From positions 1,116,001 to 1,180,000 of the forward strand of contig NZ_CP067225.1 of NCBI RefSeq assembly GCF_016617715.1: a stretch of DNA of 64,000 nucleotides, given 5' to 3'. A program made the translations under genes and the position numbers. The notes beneath the pieces are model-generated. The model saw only the letters and a list, made by a program, of their open reading frames with translations. It had not been told where the DNA came from and ran no database searches. Origin of the DNA: Paracoccus sp. MC1862 (lineage in GTDB: Bacteria; Pseudomonadota; Alphaproteobacteria; Rhodobacterales; Rhodobacteraceae). Below, in pieces: positions 18,644 through 26,969 of this stretch. Numbering within the stretch: position 1 is the first letter of the stretch; every line of letters starts with the position of its first letter.

Positions 18644-19147
18644 GCTCGAATAGACGCCGAGGTAGGCGTTCAGGCCGTGTTCGGCGAGCGCGGCGATCGT
18701 ATCCTGGGCTTTGGCGGCAAGCCTCAGATCAGTTTGGCGGCCCTCGGTTTGGACTTCTGCATTTCGCGGGTCTCGCAGTATGTGTTTAAGAAGCTCCTCA
18801 AACGCCCCGATTGCGTCGATATTGGCGCCAGAAGGTTCCACATCAACCTCGAACGTGAAGTTGTAGACGCCAGTCATTTTCTCGACGAGGCGCCGGCCTG
18901 AGCGGCAGGGCAAGTGGATCACCTCTCCAAGCGCGTCGGAACGCGCAGGGGCGTCGTCGCCGCGCAGGAGTCGCGCCGAAACTCCCAGAGCCTCCGCGAT
19001 GAACTCAGCGGTTTCCTGGTCAACTGGGCTGCCTTTTTCGGCCCTGTAGATCGTCTTGGGGTTAACGGCGCTCATCTGGGCTAATTCCTTCTGGGACAGC
19101 CCTTTCTGAGCCCGCAGGGCACGCAGCTTGTTGCCGTTCAGTGTCAT
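18620..19147 (-). pseudogene. XRE-type helix-turn-helix regulator, 3' end cut by IS5
   Basis: ATG at 19147. Residues 1-65 are an XRE/Cro domain (LRALRAQKGLSQKELAQMSAV ... KTIYRAEKG), followed by an unrecognised ~110-residue domain (VYNFTFEVDVEPSGANIDAI ... AALAEHGLNAYLGVYSS). Native sequence ends at 18644, and the last eight codons (GSVAQIG and stop) come from the IS5 terminus. Only the extreme C terminus is affected, so it could still fold. The DNA-binding half has no lesion. Confidence 0.75.
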
Positions 19148-19261
19148 GGATCGTCTCCGTATGTTGTGTGAGTGCAAGATGGACGCTCCATGTTGCAGGG
19201 GAAATGGACACTGAATAGCCAGCAATAGACATCTTATAGACAGACAAACTAAATCAATAAC

Positions 19262-19681
19262 TTATGCTGATGACCAGCTGGGTCTGATTACCCAGCCCTC
19301 GGCCTTGATGCCTGTGCTGTCGATCAAGAGGTGCAGTGGGCCGTCCGATCCGCGGTAAGGGATAGCGACCTTCAGCGTCTTCTGGCGCCGTGACAGCGTG
19401 CTGAAGTCTGGCACTGCCCAGTTGAGGCCGATCAGTTGCAGGAGACTCTCAACGAACCCTGTCGTCTGGCGGAGCGCCATGCCGAACAGAACCTTTATCG
19501 TCAGACAGGTCTGGATCGCTGCGTCACTGTAATCCTGCTGGCGACCGCGTTTGCCGGTCGGCGCAGCCTGCCACGTCATGCCGGGATCGAACCAGATCGT
19601 CAGCGAGCCACGGCGCTTGAGCGCTTTGTTGTAGGTCGGCCAGTTCCTGGTCTTGTAGGCGGGTGGCGTCGGTCTGCTCAT
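19262..19681 (-). pseudogene. N-terminal fragment of a second IS5-family transposase
   Basis: Close relative of the IS5 transposase at 17658 (RGSLTIWFDPGMTWQAAP, GMALRQTTGFVESLLQLIGL, LLIDSTGIKAEG), preserved through the first catalytic Asp and cut at about 19296. The usual left-terminus relic GTTGCACAAATCCC lies upstream on the bottom strand near 19735. C-terminal two thirds absent. Confidence 0.82.
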
Positions 19682-19997
19682 GCCGCTCGACTATTACGCT
19701 GGATCCATGAGATGAATCCACTTGGGATTTGTGCAACATGTGTAACCGCCCCAAGCGCAAGAGGGATTTTGAAGCTGATCTTGGCGCGTTGTCGGGTGCT
19801 GACATGTGTCCGGCCTCATGATGCGGCGCGATCCATGCCGCAGGGCCCGTATGGTGTTCGAAGGTCGGGTCCAGATCAAAGCCGCGTGCTCATAGGCACT
19901 CTGTTGCACACTGGTTTTCCCGATCCCGTCTCACAACTGTTGCGCCAAACTGCTCCTTGCCCTCTTCCGCTCCGACGTCCTCGCGATCTGCGGCGGC
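19682..19997. other. gap between IS5 and IS110 remnants
   Basis: 316 bp. The first ~55 bp are the terminus of the IS5 fragment. The rest is probably the non-coding 3' end of the IS110 element that follows. A 27-codon open frame starts at 19738 (MCNRPKRKRDFEAD) but has no features that make it a gene. Nothing else seen. Confidence 0.4.
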
Positions 19998-20560
19998 TTA
20001 CGCCGCTGCGACCGGAGATTGGTAGATGCCACCCCGAGCCATCAAGGCCCAGACGATCCGCGCCATCTTGTTCGCCAAAGCCACCCGCACCAGCATCGGT
20101 GGCTTGCGCAACAGCAGGCTGCCCAGCCATGTTCCGGGCTGCGCTTCCTTGTGAACGTTACGTTTGATCACCACGCTGTTGGCGCCAATGATCAGCAGGC
20201 GTCGCAGGGATCGTTCGCCCATTCTGGTCGTTGCTCCGAGACGTTGCTTGCCGCCGGTCGAATGCTGCCGAGGCACAAGACCAAGCCAGGCGGCAAAGTC
20301 GCGTGCCTTGCGGAACGTCTCGGGTGGCGGCGCCAGAACAGCGATGGCCGTGGCAATCAGCGGCCCGATGCCCGGCACCGTCATCAGTCGCCGGGCGACG
20401 TCATTCTCCTTGGCGCGCCGGGCGATCTCGGCATCGAGCTTCCTGATCTCTGCCTCCAGATGCGTGAGTGCCGCGATCAAAGCCTTCAGCGTGGGGACGG
20501 GGGCTATGGCTGAAACTGGGTGATGGGGCCTGAGAAGGCGGTAAGCGCGAGATCGTTGCC

Positions 20561-22129
20561 CTATGCGGCGATGCTTGACGGCTGGTTGATGCGCCAAGGC
20601 ATGAGGTCCTCGATGGCGCTTTTTGGGTGACCGTCGAGGATGGCGCGAAGGGTGTCGGCGATGTAGTCGACCGGGTTCACGCCGGACATCTTGCAGGTTG
20701 CGACCAGCGAGGCGAGCATGGCCCAGTTCTCTGCACCGACCTCATTGCCGGCAAATAGCGCGTTTTTTCTCGTAAGTGCGATCGGGCGGATCTGGTTCTC
20801 GACCGGGTTGGTGTCGAGTTCGAGTGTGCCGTCGTCGAGGAAGCGGATCAGGCCGGGCCAGTGCGCGAGGGCGTAGCGGATGTCCTCGGCCATTTGGGAT
20901 TTCTGCGGGATGCGCGGCAGCTGCATCTCCAGCCAAGGTTTGAGCGCGGCGATGATGGGGGCCGCATGTTCGCGCCTTGCAGCGAGACGCGCAGCCGCAT
21001 CCTTGCCGCGCACGGTCTTCTCGACCTGATAGAGCAGCGCGATCTGGCGCAACATCTCCTCGGCGATGGGCGAGCGGTCGCTCTCGAAGCGTTTCACGAA
21101 GCGGCGGCGGACATGGGTCCAGCAGTAGACCAGCCGCCAGGGACCATTGTCGCGCGCGATCTCGGTCATCGCGTTGTAGGCCTGGTAGGCATCGCATTGC
21201 AGGAACCGGCCCCGATACCCGGCGAGGAAGTTCAGCGGATGCTCCTTGCCCCGACCGGGGGCGTAATGGAACAGCACGATGGGCGGACCGACACCGCCAT
21301 GGCCGCGATCATCGGACACCACGGCCCAGAAATAGCCGCTCTTCGTGGTTTTGCGCCCCGGATCCAGCACCGGCGCGCGGGTCTCGTCGACGAAGATGCG
21401 ATCGGCCCGGCGCAGATGGGCCTGCATGTGCCGGATGATCGGCAGCAGGTGGAAGCAGGCACGGCCAACCCAGTTGCCGAGCGTCCCGCGGTCAAGATCG
21501 ATGCCCTGCCGCTTGAAGATCCCGGCTTGGCGATAGAACGGCAGATGGTCGCCGAACTTCGAGACCATGATCCAGGCGATGAGCTGCTCCGTGGGCAACC
21601 CGCCGGGCACGACATGCTCGGGGGCATGGGCTTGCGCCATGCCCTGCGAGCAGCGCCGGCAGGCGTATTTCGGGCGCCGCGTCACCAGCACCCGGAACCG
21701 GGCCGGGATGACGTCCAGTCGCTCGGACACGTCCTCGCCGATCCGGGCCATCTCGCCGCAGCCGCAGGGGCACAGGATGCTGGCAGGCTCGACCACCCGC
21801 TCGACCCGCGGCAGATGCGGCGGCAGATGCCCCCGGTTGCGCCGGGGCTTGCGGGGCGCATGCGTGCCCTTGGCAGCCCTCAGGGCGGCCTCCGCCTTTT
21901 CCTGTGCCGCCTCGAGCACGCCCTGGGCCAGTTCGGCATCTTCCAGCGGCAGGTTGAACTGGTCGGGCGACAGCTTCTCGGAGCTTTTGCCGAACTTCTC
22001 GCGTTGCGCCGTGCGCACGATGTCTTCCAGCCGGCGATTGGCCTCCTGCACCTCGGTGAGCACCGCCTCAACCTCGGCAAGGCGAGCCTTCAGCAGGGCG
22101 TTTTCGCGGGCGAGAGCGGCAGCATCCAT
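20561..22129 (-). CDS. tnpC: IS66 transposase TnpC
   Basis: 522 residues; the DDE transposase of IS66. Order: N-terminal leucine-zipper-like coil (ENALLKARLAEVEAVL), REKFGKSSEKL, zinc-finger domain with CPCGCGEMARIG and CRRC, then the catalytic core (IFVDETRAPVLDPG, VYCWTHVRRRF), ending in LDTNPVENQIRPIALTRKN, which carries the Glu. ATG at 22129. No lesion. Confidence 0.95.
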   Translation of the reverse strand: MDAAALARENALLKARLAEVEAVLTEVQEANRRLEDIVRTAQREKFGKSSEKLSPDQFNLPLEDAELAQGVLEAAQEKAEAALRAAKGTHAPRKPRRNRGHLPPHLPRVERVVEPASILCPCGCGEMARIGEDVSERLDVIPARFRVLVTRRPKYACRRCSQGMAQAHAPEHVVPGGLPTEQLIAWIMVSKFGDHLPFYRQAGIFKRQGIDLDRGTLGNWVGRACFHLLPIIRHMQAHLRRADRIFVDETRAPVLDPGRKTTKSGYFWAVVSDDRGHGGVGPPIVLFHYAPGRGKEHPLNFLAGYRGRFLQCDAYQAYNAMTEIARDNGPWRLVYCWTHVRRRFVKRFESDRSPIAEEMLRQIALLYQVEKTVRGKDAAARLAARREHAAPIIAALKPWLEMQLPRIPQKSQMAEDIRYALAHWPGLIRFLDDGTLELDTNPVENQIRPIALTRKNALFAGNEVGAENWAMLASLVATCKMSGVNPVDYIADTLRAILDGHPKSAIEDLMPWRINQPSSIAA

Positions 22130-22196
22130 GGGGTGAAGTGAATCATGGAGCGCGGTATATGACCAGTAAAAACAGGGCTTTCCCGCACCATCACGC

Positions 22197-22553
22197 TCAC
22201 CCTGCTGCCAGCGGACGACGCGCCCGCTCCGGCCGGACCAGTCGCCAGTCCAGCCCCTCGAACAAGGCGGCGAGTTGCGCGGAGGACATCCGCATCACCC
22301 CGTCCCGCACCTGCGGCCAGACGAATTTCCCGCCCTCCAGCCGCTTGTGAACCAGCACCATCCCGGTCTGATCCCAGGCCAGCAGCTTGATCCGGTCGGC
22401 GCGTTTCGATCGGAACACAAAGATCGCCCCGCAGAACGGGTCGAGCCCGAACATCTCCTGCACCGCCAGCGCCAGGCCATCGATCCCCTTGCGGAAGTCC
22501 ACCGGCCGCATCGCCACGAAGACCTTCACGGGTCCGCCCTGGCCGAGCATCAT
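22197..22553 (-). CDS. tnpB: IS66 accessory protein TnpB
   Basis: 118 residues, the IS66 Orf2 family (VKVFVAMRPVDFRKGIDGLA ... FGLDPFCGAIFVFRSKRADR ... KLLAWDQTG). Required with TnpA and TnpC for IS66 transposition; its mechanism is unclear. Start overlaps the tnpA stop by 4 bp (ATGA). Confidence 0.94.
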   Translation of the reverse strand: MMLGQGGPVKVFVAMRPVDFRKGIDGLALAVQEMFGLDPFCGAIFVFRSKRADRIKLLAWDQTGMVLVHKRLEGGKFVWPQVRDGVMRMSSAQLAALFEGLDWRLVRPERARRPLAAG

Positions 22554-23008
22554 GACATTGCCGCCCGAGCCGCGCGGATCGCCCGCGTCAGCTGGCCCTC
22601 ATTGGCGTCAGCACCGGCGCGGATCACGACATCGCCGACGACGATCTCCAACTCGGACGCGGCCTCGGCCTGCGGCACAACCGCCGCGCCGCCCTCGACC
22701 ACCAGTTCCGCAAACATCGGCAGGCCCGCCATGCTCTCGGGCACCACCAACTGTCCCGTCCGCAGCTTCTTGCGCCAATTGTAGATCTGCCAACGCGTGG
22801 TGCCGTGCCTGCGGGCGAGTTCCGCCACCCGCATACCCGAGATCAGGCTTTCAGCCGCAATCCGCGCCCGCTCCGCCTCGGTGCGCTGCCGCCGTCCGCT
22901 TGGCCCCTCGATCACATCCAGTCGGGAAACCAAGCCACCGGATGAGCCGTCCAAACAGACGCCCAATTTGCCGTCTCTTGCCAAATCGGTCTCCTCCACC
23001 ACCCGCAT
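22550..23008 (-). CDS. tnpA: IS66 accessory protein TnpA
   Basis: 152 residues with a helix-turn-helix typical of IS66 TnpA (ISGMRVAELARRHGTTRWQI, then YNWRKKLRTGQL). Located just inside the right terminus, first gene of the IS66 operon. An internal Met could be the real start; the region before RRQRTEAERARI is less conserved. Confidence 0.88.
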   Translation of the reverse strand: MRVVEETDLARDGKLGVCLDGSSGGLVSRLDVIEGPSGRRQRTEAERARIAAESLISGMRVAELARRHGTTRWQIYNWRKKLRTGQLVVPESMAGLPMFAELVVEGGAAVVPQAEAASELEIVVGDVVIRAGADANEGQLTRAIRAARAAMS

Positions 23009-23130
23009 ACGCGGAGAATGGCCGGTTCAGATCAGCAATGGCAGGAGGGCGTCGGCCTCGCGCTTACAGAAGGCGGCGTATCGTGGCGGGTGTCGAAGCC
23101 TGCCAGAACCTCCCGAAGGAGCGATACGCC

Positions 23131-24402
23131 ATGAAGGACGATACCACGATCACCCCGCTTCACCAGCCTGGTTCGATTGTCGATCCGCTGACCGAGATCG
23201 CCCGTGAGGGCGCGCGCCAGATGCTGGCGGCGGCGCTCAGGGCCGAGGCGACCAGCTTCGTCGCGCAGTTTGCGGACGAGCGGCTGCCTGATGGCCGCCA
23301 GCGCGTCGTGCGGCACGGCACCGGGCCGGAGCGGCTGATCCAGACCGGCATCGGGCCGATCCCGGTGCAGCGCCAGAAGCTGCGCGACCGCGCCACCGAG
23401 GTGCCGGCCGAGAGCAGGATCCGCTTCACCTCGAACATCCTGCCGCGGTGGGCGCGGCGCTCCCGCAGCCTCGACGCCCTGTTGCCGGTGCTTTATCTTC
23501 GGGGCGTTTCCACCGGAGACTTCCAGGAGGCCTTGACGGCCCTGCTCGGCGCGGACGCGCCGAACCTGTCGGCGGGCGTGATTTCGCGCCTCACGGCGGG
23601 CTGGCAGGAGGACTACGACCGCTGGCAGCGCCGTGATCTCTCGGCCCGCCGTTACGTCCACATCTGGGCCGACGGCGTCTACCTGCAGGCCAGGATGGAG
23701 CCGCAGGCCGAGTGCATGCTGGTGATCATCGGGGCAACGCCCGAGGGCAGAAAGGAGCTGCTCGGCTTCCAGGTCGGGGTGCGGGAGAGTGCCCAGAGCT
23801 GGCGCGAGTTGCTGGTCGATCTCAAGGCCCGCGGGCTCGCCGTGCCGCCGGAGCTGGCCGTCGGCGACGGCGCGCTCGGGTTTTGGAAGGCAATGGACGA
23901 GGCCTTCCCCGGCACCCGTCACCAGCGCTGCTGGTTCCACAAGGTCTCCAATATCCTCAACCATTTTCCGAAGTCCATGCAACCCGCCGTTACCGTCGAC
24001 CTGCGCGAGATCTCGCATGCCGAAACCCGCGCCGGGGCGCGGAAGGCCATCGAGACCTTCGAGGGAAAATACGCCGCCAAATACGATCGTGGCGTGACGT
24101 GCCTGACCAAGGACAGCGAGGCCTTGCTGGCCTTCTACGACTTCCCGGCCGAGCACTGGGACCATCTGCGCACATCGAACCCGATCGAGAGCGTGTTCGC
24201 CACCGTCCGTCACCGCACCGTCCGGACGAAGGGCGCGCTGTCGCAGAAGACCGCGAAGCTGATGGTCTTCACCCTGATCAGAGCGGCATCGAAGACATGG
24301 CGCAAGCTCAACGGCACAAACCAGTTGCCCCGCCTCATCGAAGGCGTCAGATTCACCGACGGCGTCGCTCAATCCGACGCCGACCAAAGCCGCGCCGCCT
24401 GA
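23131..24402 (+). CDS. IS256-family transposase 3, intact
   Basis: 423 residues from ATG 23131. DDE acids lie in HIWADGVYLQ, AVGDGALGFW and TSNPIESVFATVRHR. The C terminus RLIEGVRFTDG is complete. Its promoter region is interrupted: only 55 bp lie between the IS66 target repeat and the start, so expression would depend on IS66 or that short leader. Only distantly similar to IS256 elements 1 and 2. Confidence 0.93.
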   Translation: MKDDTTITPLHQPGSIVDPLTEIAREGARQMLAAALRAEATSFVAQFADERLPDGRQRVVRHGTGPERLIQTGIGPIPVQRQKLRDRATEVPAESRIRFTSNILPRWARRSRSLDALLPVLYLRGVSTGDFQEALTALLGADAPNLSAGVISRLTAGWQEDYDRWQRRDLSARRYVHIWADGVYLQARMEPQAECMLVIIGATPEGRKELLGFQVGVRESAQSWRELLVDLKARGLAVPPELAVGDGALGFWKAMDEAFPGTRHQRCWFHKVSNILNHFPKSMQPAVTVDLREISHAETRAGARKAIETFEGKYAAKYDRGVTCLTKDSEALLAFYDFPAEHWDHLRTSNPIESVFATVRHRTVRTKGALSQKTAKLMVFTLIRAASKTWRKLNGTNQLPRLIEGVRFTDGVAQSDADQSRAA

Positions 24403-25050
24403 TCAAGCCGCGTCACCCAAATTCAGCCATAGCTCTGGGGACGGCATCAGCAGGGAGAGCGCCATCCGGATCCTCCACGATCGCGATCAGCCGCGCAGCG
24501 TTGGCCGCTCCCTGTGGCACGATCTGACCGAACTCGGTCAGATGGCCGCGCAATGCGTTGATCGCCTGCGTGCGCTGCCGGATCAGCAACTCCCGGACCC
24601 GGAAGACCATTGCCGCGCCCTGCGTCTCTTCGCTCTTGACCGGAACAAAGCGCATGGTGGGTCGCATAGCCGCCTCGCAGATGGCCTCGGCGTCCGCCAT
24701 GTCATTCTTCTGGCGCTTCACAAACGGCTTCACATAGGCCGGCGGGATCAGCCGCACCTCATGCCCCAGCTTGCCAATTTCCCGGCCCCAGAAGTGAGCG
24801 CCGCCACAGGCTTCCATCGCCACGACGCAAGAGGGCAGCTGGCTGAAAAACTCCAGCACCTGCCCTCGCCGTATCTTCTTGCGCAGAACGGCTCGTCCTG
24901 CGCCGTCAGTTCCATGCACCTGGAATACATTCTTCGCCAGATCGAGCCCGACCGTGATAATCTCCGACATGACCGCTCCCCTTTGTGGATCGTTGCAGAC
25001 CCACCTTGGCACATCAGATGCCGTCGGGGGGCGGTCACATCATCAGAGCC

Positions 25051-25220
25051 CGTCCCAAGCGACGCCGCACGTTTGCGCTGCGGCCAAGCAGCCTTCCATG
25101 CCATCACGTTATTGCTGAAATCCAGAACATGCATTTGTGGAATGGTACGGATGCTGCAAAACTTCCCACCGGAGGATGGCTGGCAATTGCTTGGCCGAAA
25201 AAGACCTGACAGCGAGAGGA
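25051..25220 (+). repeat. 170-bp direct repeat, copy A, upstream of the TctC-type gene
   Basis: 163 of 170 positions identical to 26416-26585, with no gaps. Contains CAGAACATGCATTTGTGGAA, the palindrome GCAATTGC and, at its very end, the purine-rich AGCGAGAGGA that acts as ribosome site in copy B. In this copy 86 bp separate it from the tctC start, which has its own GAGGAGGAGGAG. The left limit lies close to where the IS110 element must end. The rest of the 24971-25306 gap shows nothing I can name. Confidence 0.9.
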
Positions 25221-25306
25221 TTCGAGCGTCACTTGGGGAAGCCCGAAATCCTTCGGGTATTTCCTGCCGTGCAATTCAAATCAGTCAAAGTGAGGAGGAG
25301 GAGATA

Positions 25307-26278
25307 ATGAAATCTTTCAAAGGCCTGCCGGGCATTGCCCTGGCAGCGATCGTTTCGGTGTCGGCAGGCGCCGCCCTGGCCGACTATCCCGAAAGGACGA
25401 TCAACATGATCGTCCCCTTCTCGGCGGGCGGGCCCAATGACACAATCGCGCGCGCCATCGCCGCCGGCCTGGAGGAAGAGCTGGGCCAGACGATCATCGT
25501 CGAGAACAAGCCCGGCGCTGCCGGGAACATCGGAACCCTCGGCGTCGTGCGCGCCGAGCCCGACGGCTACACGATCCTGTTCGTCAGCTCCGGCCCGATG
25601 CTCATCAATACCACGCTCTATTCCAATGCAGGCTACGACCCGCGCACGGATCTGACGCCGATCGCCCTTGCCGGAACCATGCCCAACGTGGTGCTGGTCA
25701 ATCCCAGCATCGGCGTGACCGACATGAAGGGCCTCGCTGAATATGCCAAGGCCAATGAAGGGGTCAGCTATGGCTCGGCCGGTGCCGGCAACACCACCCA
25801 CATCGCGGGGTTCATGCTGAGCAGGGAATTGGACGACCGGTTGATGCACGTTCCCTATCCGGGCACGGCGGCGGCGATGAAGGATCTGCTGGGCGGGCAC
25901 ATCTCCCTCGTCTTCTCCGACACCATGACGGCGATGCCCTACATCGAAAGCGGCGCCCTCACCGCGCTGGCCGTCGCACCAGAAAGATCAGCCGTGCTGC
26001 CGGACGTTCCTACCCTTGCCGAGCAGGGATTCGACATCGAGGATATCAATCCCGCCTTCGGCATTCTCGGCCCGCCTGATATGCCCGAAGATGTGGTCGA
26101 CACGCTGAACGACGCGATTCAGGCGACGCTCGATTCGCCTGAAATGACCGCGCTGATGGCGCGGCTGGGGATGGAGCGCGCGCCGATCAGGACCTCGGTG
26201 GAGTTCGCCGACTACATCCGGTCCGAGGTGGACCGCCTTGGGGAAATGGTTCGCTTGACGGGGGTGACGATCGACTGA
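25307..26278 (+). CDS. tripartite tricarboxylate transporter solute-binding protein (TctC/Bug type)
   Basis: 323 residues, periplasmic receptor that delivers a carboxylate to a TctAB-type permease. Signal peptide MKSFKGLPGIALAAIVSVSA with cleavage after ALA-DY. Family hallmarks: YPERTINMIVPFSAGGPNDT, IIVENKPGAAGNIG, DGYTILFVSSGP, VPYPGTAAAMKDLLGGHI. ATG 25307 is set by the strong ribosome site GAGGAGGAGGAG. No tctA or tctB lies nearby, so it must use a permease elsewhere, pair with the TRAP permease downstream, or act as a ligand sensor. It stands between two copies of the 170-bp repeat. Confidence 0.92.
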   Translation: MKSFKGLPGIALAAIVSVSAGAALADYPERTINMIVPFSAGGPNDTIARAIAAGLEEELGQTIIVENKPGAAGNIGTLGVVRAEPDGYTILFVSSGPMLINTTLYSNAGYDPRTDLTPIALAGTMPNVVLVNPSIGVTDMKGLAEYAKANEGVSYGSAGAGNTTHIAGFMLSRELDDRLMHVPYPGTAAAMKDLLGGHISLVFSDTMTAMPYIESGALTALAVAPERSAVLPDVPTLAEQGFDIEDINPAFGILGPPDMPEDVVDTLNDAIQATLDSPEMTALMARLGMERAPIRTSVEFADYIRSEVDRLGEMVRLTGVTID

Positions 26279-26415
26279 GGTGCAGCCGGCACGCAAGCGA
26301 GTGTCTTTCCCGTTCTGGGGCAAGATGGGTCTGGGATCGACCGGGACCATGGCTGCGCATCTTGAGGCAAATGAAACATGGAAAATGAGGCCTCGTGCCT
26401 CCTTTTTCACTGCCA

Positions 26416-26585
26416 CGTCTCAAGCGACGCCGCACGTTTGCGCTGCGGCCAAGCAGCCTTCCATGCCATCACGTTATTACTGAAATCCAGAACATGCATT
26501 TGTGGAATGGCACGGATGCTGAAAAACTTCCCATCGGAGGATGGCTGGCAATTGCTTGGCCGACAAAGAACTGACAGCGAGAGGA
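26416..26585 (+). repeat. 170-bp direct repeat, copy B, leader of the catabolic operon
   Basis: Second copy of the repeat at 25051. It ends with AGCGAGAGGA only 8 bp before the ATG of the DUF35 gene, so here it supplies the 5' leader and ribosome site of the catabolic operon. The rest of the 26279-26593 gap (the first ~135 bp) shows nothing identifiable. Confidence 0.9.
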
Positions 26586-26593
26586 GGGGCGGC

Positions 26594-26950
26594 ATGTCGC
26601 AGGATAACCGGCGAGGTCCGCAGGCCGAATACGAGGCGTTTCTGGAGCAGGGCAGGTTCATGCTGCAACGGTCGCGCTCGACAGGAGAGCATGTGTTCTG
26701 GCCGCGCGTCGTGGCCGCCTCGGGCGCGACCGATCTGGAGTGGGTCGAGGCCAGCGGCGACGGCACCGTCCATGCGATCACCGTCAACCGCAAGCGCGAG
26801 GGCTCCCACAACGTCGCGCTGATCGACCTGGCCGAAGGGCCGCGCATGATGTCCACCCTGCCCGCCGTAGAGACCGTGCCGATCGGCACTCGTGTCCGCG
26901 CCCGGATCGAGCCGGGCGAGACGCCGCGCGTCGTCTTCGATCCGGTCTGA
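26594..26950 (+). CDS. DUF35 OB-fold protein, partner of the thiolase-like enzyme
   Basis: 118 residues. OB-fold half of the DUF35 (ChsH2-like) family: FWPRVVAASGATDLEWVEAS, GTVHAITVNRK, VALIDLAEGPRMMSTL, IGTRVRARIEPGETPRVVF. The four-cysteine rubredoxin-like zinc ribbon that often precedes the OB-fold is absent. In steroid side-chain catabolism and related systems such proteins bind and are required by thiolase-like aldolases (Ltp2 type). The thiolase-like gene begins 19 bp downstream, so a complex of the two products is the likely role. First gene of an operon running to about 36428. Confidence 0.85.
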   Translation: MSQDNRRGPQAEYEAFLEQGRFMLQRSRSTGEHVFWPRVVAASGATDLEWVEASGDGTVHAITVNRKREGSHNVALIDLAEGPRMMSTLPAVETVPIGTRVRARIEPGETPRVVFDPV

Positions 26951-26969
26951 ACGCAGGAAAGGGGAAGAC

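Larger units (their letters stand above)
20541..23067 (-). mobile_element. IS66 element, complete, with perfect 8-bp target repeats
   Basis: Termini GTAAGCGCGA at 20541 and inverted to 23067; 2527 bp. AGAAGGCG flanks it on both sides (20533-20540 and 23068-23075). All three genes tnpA, tnpB and tnpC are open and in the usual order on the bottom strand. The youngest insertion in this nest. Confidence 0.95.
20501..24435 (+). mobile_element. IS256-family element 3, carrying a nested IS66
   Basis: Inverted ends share CTATGGCTGAA and TGGGTGA (left 20504, right inverted to 24435). Flanked by a 9-bp duplication TGGGGACGG at 20492-20500 and 24436-24444. The left 40 bp are separated from the rest by the IS66 insertion. 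Without IS66 it is about 1.4 kb. Confidence 0.88.
19998..24970 (-). pseudogene. IS110-family transposase split by an IS256 element
   Basis: N-terminal part 24970-24436: DEDD nuclease domain (TVGLDLAKNVFQVHG, KNDMADAEAICEA). C-terminal part 20491-19998: transposase_20 with VPGIGPLIATAIA, FAAWLGLVPRQHSTGG and a serine in GANSVVIKR. Deleting 20501-24435 and one 9-bp repeat joins DADAVP to TLKALIAAL in frame, giving 342 residues with no other lesion. The gene was therefore intact when the IS256 element landed. Its present N-terminal half would end at 24413. Confidence 0.9.

Noticed and set aside
25180-25200. GATGGC...ATTGCTTG in the 170-bp repeat as an internal transposon-end repeat
   Set aside because: Only 14 of 20 positions match the end unit and it lacks the second GGCCA; treated as chance.
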